Shown: piece after piece, positions 9,167 to 18,800 of the stretch | Layout: every line of letters begins with the position of its first letter | Numbering within the stretch: the stretch's first letter is position 1 | Source of the DNA: CAYVKM01 sp964452045 | Lineage (GTDB): Bacteria; Calditrichota; Calditrichia; RBG-13-44-9 | Reading direction: 5' to 3' | Length of the DNA: 58,456 nt | Assembly: GCA_964452045.1 (NCBI GenBank) | Contig: CAYVKM010000014.1 | Location: 1-58,456 of the forward strand | Notes under the pieces: model-generated | What the model was told of the DNA's origin: nothing | What the model saw: the letters and a program-made list of their open reading frames with translations, nothing else | The model's database searches: none | Made by a program: the position numbers and the translations under genes

Positions 9167-11383
9167 TCAAAAATTTGTGGATATCCCAATTGTCGGAATA
9201 AATGGCAACATGGGAATCACTGTCTGCTCTGCCGGGTTTTCATCAAAATCCCATTCATAGAGAAATACATTCTCCCGGTTATAGATATTAACCGTCTGGA
9301 TGTCAAACTGCCACTCCATTCCCAGCCACTTAAAATATTTGGTCATACTTAAATCGAGCCGGTGGTAGGCAGGATACCGGAAGCGGTTGCGCTTTCCATA
9401 AATCAGGCGCCGGGTGGTCAAATCCCCATCCCGTTCCTGATAACTGCCTATCACCCTGGTGTAAGGAAATCCCGATCCGTAATTAAACCGGACACCCAAT
9501 CGCCAGTTTCTGCCCAGATCGTAACTCATGACAAAATCGATATTATGCCGGCGATCAAAGGAGGCGTAATAAGTATCTCCCTCCAGGGTCTTTTTCGCCC
9601 AATTTAAAGTGTAGCCCAGCCATCCGGCCAGATGACCGTATTTTTTATGAAGAAAAAATTCCATACCATAGGAGTATCCACTGGTCGGAATAAATAATTC
9701 GTTGGCTTTAATATCATCCCCCAATTCCTCATCAACCGATGAGCGTCTCTCTCTATAGGTAAGCATATTATCCAGCGTTTTATGATAAAATTCAATCTCC
9801 AGGCTGGTGGTACTCCAAAGTTCTCGCTCATAACCAATAATATTATGAAGGGATCGTCCGGTGGGCACAGTTTTGTCGATGGCAAACCAGCTGTTAATAA
9901 TAGTTGGATTATACTCATCCTGCACGGTGAAGATAAACTGACGGTACAGGCCGGTGGCATAGGTTAGATATTCGCCATCGCGTAATTTATATTTTAGAGC
10001 AAATCGTGGTTCAAGATAGAAGGAGTTCTTTATCCTGCTGAAATAACTCACCCGAAGTCCGGGTTTTATAATCCAATTGGAATTGATTTTCCAGTCAGTC
10101 TGAAAGTAAGTGGAAACCTCGGTTGGTATCTGTTTTAGACGGAATAAGGTTCGATTATCATATTTATCCTCATAATTAAAAGTAAGTTTTTTTACCTCAA
10201 AACCAAACTTGTAGACATGGTCGCCGCTGTGGAGATAACTCAGATCTCCGCTAACGGTATAATCAACCACCTCGTTATTACTGTTCACCCCCTGATCTCC
10301 CCCTAAGAGTACATTAGTTTGAAATTTGGAGCCCGCCACCATAAAATTGGAAAAGAGCTGAGGAGAAAAGACATGTCTCCAGTTTGAGGATACGGTTCGG
10401 TTTCCCCAGTTCAGTTTAAAATTCAGGCGATCCCAGTCCAGAACATCATTGCCAAAATAACCGCTGATACTTATGCGGTCATAGGGTGAAAGGTCCCGGT
10501 AAAAACTACCCTGGAAATCATAAAAGTAATAGGGAAATTCCTTGTTCATCGCACGCAATACCTGGTCGAAGTAGGTTCGCCGGCCAGCCAGCAACAACGA
10601 TCCGTTACCGGTTGGAATTTCCAAGGACAACCGGCTGCTTAAAAGACTAATCCCAACCGACCCGGTGTAGTGTTTACTATTACCCGATTTGCTGATTACA
10701 TTTAGCACGGAGGACATCCGGCCCCCGTATTCAGCGGGAAAACCACCTTTAATAAAAAGGGCGTCCTTAGTAGCATCCAGTAAAAAATTGGAAAATAGTC
10801 CACCCATATGAGAAGGATTGTAAACCGTAATGCCATCCAGCATAATCAGGTTTTGGTCGGTATTGCCACCCCGAACCACCAGACCGGTACTGAAATCCGA
10901 TTCGGCAATCACACCGGGTAAGGCCTGCAGGGTTCGGAACAGATCGGCCTCTCCCAGCTGTGGGGCATCTCTCACATTTTTTGCACTCAGTTCCACCTGA
11001 CTGATTTGTATTTCCCTGGCATTAACAGCACTTTCTGCGGAAACAACAACTTCTTCTCCTTCAATCGCCTCCGGAATCAATGCAATATTGAGGAATTTCT
11101 TTTCGCCATCTCTCAAATCAATAACCTGGCTAAATGTCTTGTAACCAATAAAAGAGACTTTTAAAGTGTGTTTTCCCGGTGGAATGGGATGGAGCACATA
11201 ATATCCTTGTTCATTGGTTGATATACCAATAGGGAGACCATCCAGATAAACGTTCGCACCAATCAGTCCTTCCCCACTGGAGCTGTCGGTAATAAAACCG
11301 TTAATAGTAGGCGGTAATGCCTGGGCAGTCAGGCAAAACAGAAGGATAGACAGAAATAGAAATCGTAAAAGTTTATTCATCAA
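9167..11383 (-). CDS. TonB-dependent outer membrane receptor with carboxypeptidase-regulatory-like domain
   Basis: Energised outer membrane transporter that takes up an unknown ligand using the TonB-ExbBD system. The 738 residues have a signal peptide (1-22), a CarboxypepD_reg-like beta-sandwich (about 27-110, with GLIGANVYLDG and GYYVLHPIPPGKHTLKVSFIG), a plug domain (about 130-230, with RTLQALPGV, LVVRGGNTDQNLIMLDG and YGGRMSSVLNV) and a beta-barrel that ends in a C-terminal Phe. There is no sign of a FecR-type signalling extension. It is the first gene of a two-gene unit with the DUF4249 lipoprotein. About 250 bases of divergent intergenic DNA separate it from the PLP enzyme gene; no clear promoter could be picked there. 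Confidence 0.92.
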   Translation of the reverse strand: MMNKLLRFLFLSILLFCLTAQALPPTINGFITDSSSGEGLIGANVYLDGLPIGISTNEQGYYVLHPIPPGKHTLKVSFIGYKTFSQVIDLRDGEKKFLNIALIPEAIEGEEVVVSAESAVNAREIQISQVELSAKNVRDAPQLGEADLFRTLQALPGVIAESDFSTGLVVRGGNTDQNLIMLDGITVYNPSHMGGLFSNFLLDATKDALFIKGGFPAEYGGRMSSVLNVISKSGNSKHYTGSVGISLLSSRLSLEIPTGNGSLLLAGRRTYFDQVLRAMNKEFPYYFYDFQGSFYRDLSPYDRISISGYFGNDVLDWDRLNFKLNWGNRTVSSNWRHVFSPQLFSNFMVAGSKFQTNVLLGGDQGVNSNNEVVDYTVSGDLSYLHSGDHVYKFGFEVKKLTFNYEDKYDNRTLFRLKQIPTEVSTYFQTDWKINSNWIIKPGLRVSYFSRIKNSFYLEPRFALKYKLRDGEYLTYATGLYRQFIFTVQDEYNPTIINSWFAIDKTVPTGRSLHNIIGYERELWSTTSLEIEFYHKTLDNMLTYRERRSSVDEELGDDIKANELFIPTSGYSYGMEFFLHKKYGHLAGWLGYTLNWAKKTLEGDTYYASFDRRHNIDFVMSYDLGRNWRLGVRFNYGSGFPYTRVIGSYQERDGDLTTRRLIYGKRNRFRYPAYHRLDLSMTKYFKWLGMEWQFDIQTVNIYNRENVFLYEWDFDENPAEQTVIPMLPFIPTIGISTNF

Positions 11384-11633
11384 ATTATCAGATAATCAGA
11401 TTTTTAGTGGTTTTTACGTCATCCATCCCAAAGGGTTTCTTAACCCCTGATAATTTATAAATAAAAATCATCTTACACACCAGGGCATAAATTAAGTTGT
11501 TTAAGATTTCAGTCATGTTAAGATTTTAAATTTATACAGTTTTTCCGGGAAGCTAAAAAGGAATAGAAAAACATTCCAACATTTTCTAAATTGTGAACCA
11601 TTAGATAGAACGTCAATATTTAGGGGTAGAACT

Positions 11634-12839
11634 ATGAGAGATAAAGCAAAGTGGGATATTCAATCCAGGTTAGTGCACAGCGGCAGCGGTTTCGATTTCT
11701 CCAAAGTCCGCACGCCCAATCCGCCAATTTTTCAGTCCAGCAATTATTTGTATGAAGATGTTGAAGATGGTACGGATATTTTAGTCGGTAAAAAACCTGG
11801 TTATATTTACAGCCGATACAGCAATCCTACTGTGGAAGTATTAAACCGGGTGATGGCAGAAATAGAGGGAGGCGATGCCTGTTTAAGTTTCAGCTCTGGA
11901 TTAGCGGCGATTTCCAGCACCATCTTATCCTATTGCAAACCGGGAGATCACATCGTCGCCTCATCACTGATCTATGGAGGAACTTATCATCTGATGCAGG
12001 AGCAGATGGCTCAACTGGGGATCGAAACCACCTTTGTCGATCCCACCGACCTGAAAACTGTAGAAAAAAGCATCCGATCCAAAACCAAGATTCTTTATGC
12101 CGAACCATTGGCAAATCCAACTTTGGTGAGCACCAATATCTTTCAATGGGCAGAAATGGCGCATAATCATAAATGTAAATTTCTGGTGGACAACACCTTC
12201 ACCCCACCACCAATTTTTAGTCCACTAAAGGCCGGGGCAGATCTGGTTCTGCACAGTGCCACCAAATATCTTGGGGGGCATTCGGATCTGATCGGTGGGT
12301 TGGTTATCGGCCCAACAGAAGAAATTGAACGGGTACGACCACAACTCAAATATCACGGAGGAATCATCTCCCCGTTTGTTGCCTGGTTGCTGCTGCGGGG
12401 AATCCGAACCCTGGGTGTTCGGCTGGAACGGCAATGCAAAAATGCACTGGCCATTGCCAAGTATCTGGAAACCAATGATATGGTGGAAAAAGTTCTCTAT
12501 GCCGGTCTGCCATCCAATGTCCAGTTCGAATATAATAAGCGTCATTTCAACGGTTACAGCGGAATGCTCTCTTTTGAAGTAAAAGGTGGTTTTGAAGCGG
12601 CCAAAACTGTGATGCAAAATTTGAAATTAATCAAATTTACCGTAAGCCTGGGCGATGTTTCCACCCTGATCTCACATCCCGCCTCCGCTTCACATGTGTA
12701 TCTTTCCCCCCAGGAAAGGGCGGCGATTGGCGTGACGGACGGATTACTCCGGTTATCTGTGGGGATAGAATCGAGCGCGGATCTGATTTCCGACCTAAAG
12801 AATGCCTTCGGCCAGCTACTTGAGGAAGTTTTTGAGTGA
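11634..12839 (+). CDS. Cys/Met metabolism PLP-dependent enzyme (cystathionine gamma-synthase/lyase family)
   Basis: Pyridoxal-phosphate enzyme that makes or breaks C-S bonds in the cysteine, homocysteine and methionine network. The 401 residues include the family features YIYSRYSNPTVEVL, SSGLAAISSTI, AEPLANPTL, FLVDNTFTPP and the PLP lysine Lys211 in HSATKYLGGHSD. The position that is a catalytic cysteine in classical methionine gamma-lyases (LYGCT) is Gly here (IYGGTYHLM), so a plain methionine gamma-lyase is less likely than cystathionine gamma-synthase or lyase, or an O-acylhomoserine enzyme. The exact reaction cannot be told from sequence. The TauE/SafE exporter gene follows after 80 bases on the same strand, a hint of a sulfur-related unit. 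Confidence 0.88.
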   Translation: MRDKAKWDIQSRLVHSGSGFDFSKVRTPNPPIFQSSNYLYEDVEDGTDILVGKKPGYIYSRYSNPTVEVLNRVMAEIEGGDACLSFSSGLAAISSTILSYCKPGDHIVASSLIYGGTYHLMQEQMAQLGIETTFVDPTDLKTVEKSIRSKTKILYAEPLANPTLVSTNIFQWAEMAHNHKCKFLVDNTFTPPPIFSPLKAGADLVLHSATKYLGGHSDLIGGLVIGPTEEIERVRPQLKYHGGIISPFVAWLLLRGIRTLGVRLERQCKNALAIAKYLETNDMVEKVLYAGLPSNVQFEYNKRHFNGYSGMLSFEVKGGFEAAKTVMQNLKLIKFTVSLGDVSTLISHPASASHVYLSPQERAAIGVTDGLLRLSVGIESSADLISDLKNAFGQLLEEVFE

Positions 12840-12870
12840 TAGTGAATGTATTGTCCTGTTTATGGAAATC

Positions 12871-12902
12871 ATCTTGTAAAGGTCGGTTCAATCTTGTAAA
12901 AT
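12871..12902 (+). promoter_or_regulatory. Direct repeat and sigma-70-like promoter upstream of the TauE/SafE gene
   Basis: The ten-base word ATCTTGTAAA occurs at 12871-12880 and again at 12891-12900, two helical turns apart. The same bases give TTGTAA (12874-12879), a 17-base spacer and TAAAAT (12897-12902). It could be a promoter, a paired operator or both. The next gene begins at 12920, leaving a very short leader. Confidence 0.35.
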
Positions 12903-12919
12903 AGAACTACTACCATAGT

Positions 12920-13729
12920 GTGGAAATCTTATTGAATTATCTAATCATCTTCTTTATTTCCATCTTCACTTCTGCTGCCAGTGCCTGTGTTGGTTTGGGT
13001 GGTGGTTTATTATTAATTCCTTTTTTAGTTCTTATTTTCGAACTTCCGATTAAATATGTGGCCGGCACCATGCTTTTTGCCATGGTTCCCTATACCGCAG
13101 TAGCCACATTCCGGAATCTGAAGCATGGCTATGTTAATCTGAAGATCGGGTTGATTATGGAAATGGGTTCGATTCTTGGCGTAATCGTCGGGGCAAATTT
13201 TACTGATTTCATGCCGGACCTGGTGCTGAAAATTCTGTTTCTCTCCATTGTGGTCTATCTAATGCTGACCCTGCAGATTCCAGAAGATTCTTCATTTAAT
13301 CTTGTAGCCAGAGGATTTAATAAAATTAATTTTATAAAACCCTTCGTTTACTGTAAAACAGCCCGGGGTGCCCATTGCAGCATCCCCGCCTTGATTCTGG
13401 TTGGTTCCATTGCCGGATATTTCAGTGGTCTATTGGGGGTTGGCGGAGGGTTTTTGAAAACCCCGGTTTTAATCGTGGGGATATTATTACCTCCAAAGAT
13501 TGCCGTGGGCACTGCTCTATTTATGATCATGATTACCGCCTTTTTCGGGACAGTTGAGCATGCTTTTCTGGGACATATCCATTTTCACATCGGAATTATT
13601 ATCGCAGCCGGTATGATGATTGGTGCCTATATCGGTACAACCGTTTTGAAGAAAACTTCTGAAGAAAAAATTAAGAAATATATTTTTATTGCCATGCTGG
13701 TTGCTGGTATTCTGGCCATTTTCAGATAA
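12920..13729 (+). CDS. TauE/SafE family membrane exporter
   Basis: Integral membrane protein of the sulfite/organosulfonate exporter family (formerly DUF81), 269 residues with about eight hydrophobic helices. The two inverted family repeats are visible: GLGGGLLLIPFLV followed by AGTMLFAMVPYTAV in the first half, and GLLGVGGGFLKTPVLI followed by VGTALFMIMITAFFG in the second. The gene seems to start with GTG at 12920, since no better ATG precedes the first helix; the ribosome site is weak. Family members export sulfite, sulfoacetate or similar anions. A role beside the upstream C-S lyase is inference from position only. Confidence 0.85.
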   Translation: MEILLNYLIIFFISIFTSAASACVGLGGGLLLIPFLVLIFELPIKYVAGTMLFAMVPYTAVATFRNLKHGYVNLKIGLIMEMGSILGVIVGANFTDFMPDLVLKILFLSIVVYLMLTLQIPEDSSFNLVARGFNKINFIKPFVYCKTARGAHCSIPALILVGSIAGYFSGLLGVGGGFLKTPVLIVGILLPPKIAVGTALFMIMITAFFGTVEHAFLGHIHFHIGIIIAAGMMIGAYIGTTVLKKTSEEKIKKYIFIAMLVAGILAIFR

Positions 13730-13819
13730 AATTTGCTGATCTGATAAAATGAAATTAAATTCCTTCTATCTTAAATGTTTTATTCTGATCCCGGACTTTT
13801 AAAATGACTGGGAGGTGAA

Positions 13820-14530
13820 ATGAGCACCTATCAGATTCAATATCGCATTACCCTGCCGGATGGCAAAGTGGAAGTCTTTGATCTGAATTTCGATTCACGA
13901 ACCATTGATCTATTGAATAATCTTCCGGAAAAACTGCCGGATTGGACTAAACTGGAATTTGAGCAATGTTCGCATTGCCCTTTAAAACCTGATAAAAGCC
14001 CGCATTGTCCCCTGGCCGCAAATCTGGTAAATATTATTAACCACTTTGACGGATTAATGTCTTACCAGAATCTGCAACTGGAAGTAGTAACCAGCAACCG
14101 GACCATTTCAAAAAGGACCACCGCCCAGGAAGCACTCAGCGCCATGATGGGTTTAGTCATCCCGGCGACCGGTTGTCCACATACTGCCTATTTTAGACCA
14201 ATGGCCAGATTTCATTTGCCACTGGCCGGAGCAGATGAAACTATCTACCGGGCAACCTCCATGTATTTACTGGCTCAATATTTTTTAAAAAAACAGGGTA
14301 AGATTCCCGACCTGGATTTCAAAGGTTTGAAAAAGATTTACCAGAACATGCAGATTCTGAATGCCTCCATTGCCGAAAGACTCCGGGCGGCAAGCAAAAC
14401 CGATTCATCAGTAAACGCCCTGGTATTGCTGGACATGTTTACCATGGTGCTTCCCATCGCGATTGAGGAATCTTTGGAGGAGATTGGTTATCTGTTTAAA
14501 CCTTACCTTCAATCTGATGAAAATACATAG
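13820..14530 (+). CDS. Cysteine-rich protein of unknown function, DUF6901-like
   Basis: A 236-residue soluble protein that I cannot assign a function. The N-terminal 45 residues look like a beta-rich domain (YRITLPDGKVEVFDL). A metal-site candidate follows: Cys50, Cys53, His62 and Cys63 in EQCSHCPL and SPHCPLA, with Cys119 and His121 in TGCPHTAYFRP. The rest is helical. The pattern resembles the DUF6901 family, but that name is from memory and needs a profile search. The ATG at 13820 has an ideal GGGAGGT site. It lies 90 bases after the TauE/SafE gene on the same strand and may be part of that unit. Confidence 0.7.
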   Translation: MSTYQIQYRITLPDGKVEVFDLNFDSRTIDLLNNLPEKLPDWTKLEFEQCSHCPLKPDKSPHCPLAANLVNIINHFDGLMSYQNLQLEVVTSNRTISKRTTAQEALSAMMGLVIPATGCPHTAYFRPMARFHLPLAGADETIYRATSMYLLAQYFLKKQGKIPDLDFKGLKKIYQNMQILNASIAERLRAASKTDSSVNALVLLDMFTMVLPIAIEESLEEIGYLFKPYLQSDENT

Positions 14531-14672
14531 CCTAATAGAGCAATGAACATTGAAGTGTGTTTGCACCGATTCTGATAAAAATCACACACCCGGGAAATCT
14601 GATGCTTATATTAGTAACCATTTTCGTCTGCATTTAAATGAAATTTGACCATTCTTAAAGAAAGGAGAACTT

Positions 14673-15455
14673 ATGAGGCAATTAAGATCTTTGCTTGCCC
14701 TCTCTCTCGCTGTTCTGTTTCTTATGACCGGTTTTATTCAAGCCGACATTTTCATGAAGCAAAAAATGCATACTGAGGGTTTTCAAATGATGGGACAATC
14801 CCAACCGGCTAAGGATGAGATAACCACCATCTGGATCACTTCGGATAAACTGAGAAGCGATAATCCGGAGCAATCGATCATCATGCGACTGGACCAGAAC
14901 AAAATGTATATGCTGGATCATGCCAAGAATACATATGCCGAAATGCCCCTGGAAATAGGGAAAGCGATGGGGGATAAGATCAATGAGGCGATGGAAGAGA
15001 AAGGTATGGACGAACAACAAAAAGCCAATATGATGGGCATGATGAAGGGAATGACCCAGATGAAACTGACCGTTACACCCACCAATGAGACGAAAAAAAT
15101 CGGGGAATGGAATTGCCGAAAATACACACAGAATTTGCAAACCATGATGGGCCCTTCAGAGGGTGAAATATGGGCAACTGAAGATTTGAAGGTCGATCCT
15201 GAGCTTTATGCACAATACAGAACCACCATGATGGGAAAAGGTGGTATGTTTGGTGGCGCCATGGATGAAATGGCCAATGAAATGAAAAAAATAAAAGGTG
15301 TGCCGGTACTTACCATAACCACGGTAAATATGATGGGCGCTTCGATGAAATCCACCCAGGAATTACTTGAATTTAAAGAAGGAACTGCACCTTCGGGTTA
15401 TTTTGATATTCCTGCCGGTTATAAAAAAGTTGAAGGAATGAACTTTCAGCAGTGA
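14673..15455 (+). CDS. Methionine-rich exported DUF4412-like protein
   Basis: A 260-residue protein with a signal peptide (about 1-24) and a mature part with the DUF4412 pattern: a Met/Lys-rich first strand (FMKQKMHTEGFQMM), TTIWITSDKLRSDN, a MYMLDHAKNTYAEMPL strand and the paired strands around GEWNCRKYTQ. By count 31 of 260 residues are Met, many in MM, MMGMMKGM and MMG clusters, far above normal. One Cys is present (WNCRKY). The function is unknown; methionine clusters could bind soft metals, but the family link alone does not show this. AAAGGAG precedes the ATG at 14673 and a strong terminator follows the stop. Confidence 0.75.
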   Translation: MRQLRSLLALSLAVLFLMTGFIQADIFMKQKMHTEGFQMMGQSQPAKDEITTIWITSDKLRSDNPEQSIIMRLDQNKMYMLDHAKNTYAEMPLEIGKAMGDKINEAMEEKGMDEQQKANMMGMMKGMTQMKLTVTPTNETKKIGEWNCRKYTQNLQTMMGPSEGEIWATEDLKVDPELYAQYRTTMMGKGGMFGGAMDEMANEMKKIKGVPVLTITTVNMMGASMKSTQELLEFKEGTAPSGYFDIPAGYKKVEGMNFQQ

Positions 15456-15487
15456 AATTTTTGTAATTAAATTTTTAATATTCAGCA

Positions 15488-15516
15488 AGCCCCTTTGGAT
15501 AAAAGGGGCTTTTTTT
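15488..15516 (+). terminator. Rho-independent terminator of the DUF4412 gene
   Basis: A perfect nine-pair stem (15488-15496 with 15502-15510) with a five-base loop and six T residues after it. It lies 32 bases past the DUF4412 stop codon. Confidence 0.93.
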
Positions 15517-15855
15517 CTAAAAAAATATATTTGATTTAATTTTCCGAGTTGCCCGTCGTCACAGAAATACTACTTGATAGCCTTTAACTTTATTTGTATT
15601 ATAAACGGTAATCATTGAAACTACATCGCATATTGGATTTATTTTGATTTAGCCAGGAATTTATCCGGATCTACAAAACTATTAAAATGCTTCGATACCC
15701 CATTAGAAAATCTTTTCTCCTTTGGTAATCTGACTTAAGGACCATGAGGGTTATTTATATAGAGTTATAAATGAACTGGTCTTGGCTGTTTAACGACACA
15801 ATGAGAAAGCTATGCTTTAAATAAATATCGTGTGTCCAGCAAAAGGAGGATTGCC
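15517..15855. promoter_or_regulatory. Leader region before the large T9SS gene, with a promoter candidate
   Basis: No gene is visible in these 339 bases. A sigma-70-like pair TTGATA (15574-15579) and TATTAT (15597-15602) with a 17-base spacer could start transcription near 15609, which would give a leader of about 245 bases. AAAGGAGG at 15842-15849 is the ribosome site of the next gene. FCB primary sigma factors often use other consensus sequences, so this call is weak. Confidence 0.3.
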
Positions 15856-18800
15856 ATGAACAGAAGGAAGGATAATCAGTTTTTATGTCTTATTCTTTTT
15901 TTATCATTTACCTTGGTAGCTTCATTAGTTGCACAAAACCCCATCACCCAAATTACCAATTCTCAATATCTTCAAATTGACCCAGATATCGATGGAGATT
16001 GGATAGTATGGGTAGATAGTCGAAGTGGAACACCTCATATCTATTTATATAACATTCTGAACAGCACAGAAATACAGATTACTTCAGTAGGAGGTACTAA
16101 ATCAAGACCTCGTATTTCAGGTGACAGAGTGGTCTGGGCCGATCACCGGAATGGAAAATGGGACATCTACAACTATAATTTTAATTATCCCGCATTAGGG
16201 GATTACCCATTAATTGATTATTCCGGGGACCAGTATTATCCAGATATTTACGGGGATACCCTGGTTTATATTGATCAGAGTGCAGGACCAACTAGTAGAA
16301 ATTTATTTATGTATGATATCGCAGCCGGTACTTTTCCGGTTCAAATTACCGATGATAATATGGGGCCTCAATTCAATCCAAGTATTTATAAACATCTAAT
16401 TGCTTATCAAACCTACTCTGGCCCAGCTGCGGATATTTTCCTGTACGATGCTTATCGTCAAGAAATCATCACAGTCTGTGACGATCCCAATGAACAAAAA
16501 AACCCTACTATTTATGGGCGAAGAATTTTTTGGGAAGATAACCGGAACGGCAACTGGGACATCTACATGTTCTATTATTATTATTATACCGGCGCCCTGC
16601 TGCATTTGGAATGGCCATTTTCACCAATCCTGGAACATAATATCTCAGTAAAACCAAATCAGGCAGATCCCCACATTTGGGGGAATAATCTGGTTTTTGC
16701 AGATGACCGGAATGGGAATTGGGATATTTATATGTATAGTTTTCATACCAAATTATGGGGAACGCTCATTCCCATTTCCACTGTGCCCGATGACGAGTTT
16801 GGTCCCCGGGTTTTTGCTGATAAAATTGTCTGGTATGATGATCAGGATCCAAGTCCATCCATAATTTCACAATCAGATATTTTTCTCTGGGAACGTCCCC
16901 CGGGAGCGGACCTGGCAATCTCGGGATCAGATAACCCGGATCCGGTTAAAACAGGAGATTATATTACTTATATGTTCAATGTCATGAATCTGGGTCCGAT
17001 GAATGCCACCGGTGTGGTTATGACAGACACCCTTTCTCCCAATGTTAGTTTTGTTTCTGCTAACTGCAATATTGGAGCCTGCACCCATTTAGGAAATCAT
17101 GTTACCTGGACCATTGGTAATCTTCCCAGTGACAGCAGCGGTGTAATACGAATTACCGTACAGACAACCACAGATGGAAGATTTTCTAACCGAGCCGGGG
17201 TGAGCGGCAATGAAATTGACCGGGTTCCGGAGAATAATAGGGTGAGTTTACAAACCAGAGTGAGCGATTTCATTTCCGCAACCATTGACCAAGGCAGTTC
17301 ACCCTCTATTGCTGTAGACAGGTTTGGGAAGGTGCACATTAGCTATCTCACCGACTCCTGGGAAGGAGATCTAATGTATGCCAGTAATGCGGGTGGCTTT
17401 TGGGAAAGTCAACTGTTGGATAATAGTGAGACCATTCAAAGTACTGCAATTGTTGTTGATGCCTCTGGTAATGTGCATATTAGTTATGTTGACTACAACT
17501 GGTCTACTACTGCTAAGCTCAAGTACACGAATAACATAGGTGGTTCCTGGCAACCCGCCGAAATACTGGCTGAAAACAGCTCGGGATTCTGGCCGCTTTC
17601 AATGGACATCGACCCAAATGATAAAATACACATCAGTTATTGTGAAACGGAGTCGATGGCATCGTCCGCGCCGTTAAAATATCTTACTAATGAATCCGGG
17701 ACCTGGAATTTGTCCGGAGTCGGTTCGAATATCTATGCCTATGACTATTCCTCGATTGCAGCTGACCAAGATGGCTATGTCCATCTGTCGTTCTACGCGA
17801 TGGGTTCTATCGGGGGACTTGGATATATCACGAATACGGCTATCGGTACCTGGCAGGCACCCGTGGCGGTTGATCCCAACTGGAGTGGTGCTCAACTCGA
17901 GGGTATGGTGACCGATATTGTGGTCGACAGCCTTAACAGGCCTCATATCAGTTATGTTAGTGGTGGAGGAGATCCGCGGCAGGATACCTGGTACGCAGTC
18001 AAAACGGCGGGGGTTTGGAATACTACCTTTATAGACAGTGGAGAATTTCAGAGCTATGGTAATCGTATTGACGTAGACGCTGAGGGCAACCCACACATAC
18101 TCTATTACCATTCACTGAGCAACGAGTTAAGATATGCAACTAATGCTTCGGGTACATGGGTAAGAAAATATGTAGATGGAGATGAAGATTTCGACCTATG
18201 GGAAGATGGTCGTATTTTTGACATCACCACAGACCCACAGGGTAAGGTCCACCTGTGTTATACTAAAAATGGGAAGGTTAAATATACCACTAATGCCCAA
18301 TATACCTCGCACTACGGTGGCGGGGAGGATGGTACCGGTGGTTATTATTTTGCCAATTCAACCGGTGGGGCAAGTGGATCGGCATCCCAGCCAACTTATG
18401 ACTGGATCAATCCTGTTGCCTCGGGCCATACTGAAATAACCAGCTGGACTTCCGGGGATGGGAATGATGGTTACTTTGGACCCTGGAATATCGGTTTTAA
18501 TTTCGCCTTCTTCGACAGCACCTATACTGATATATACATCGGGTCCAATGGCTATCTCACTTTTGGCGATGGATATATTTCTAACGCCGATGATGCCAGT
18601 ATTCCTCACATCGATGAACCGAATAATTTTTTAGCTGCTTGCGCAATGGATTTGGACCTGGATAATGCTACCCATCCCGATGCACATATTTATTACGGCG
18701 GGGATAACTCGCATTTCGTGGTCACCTACTGGCATGCCTACGATCAGGGATCGGCCACAGATTATATTACTTTCCAGGTCATACTCTATCCGAACGGAAA

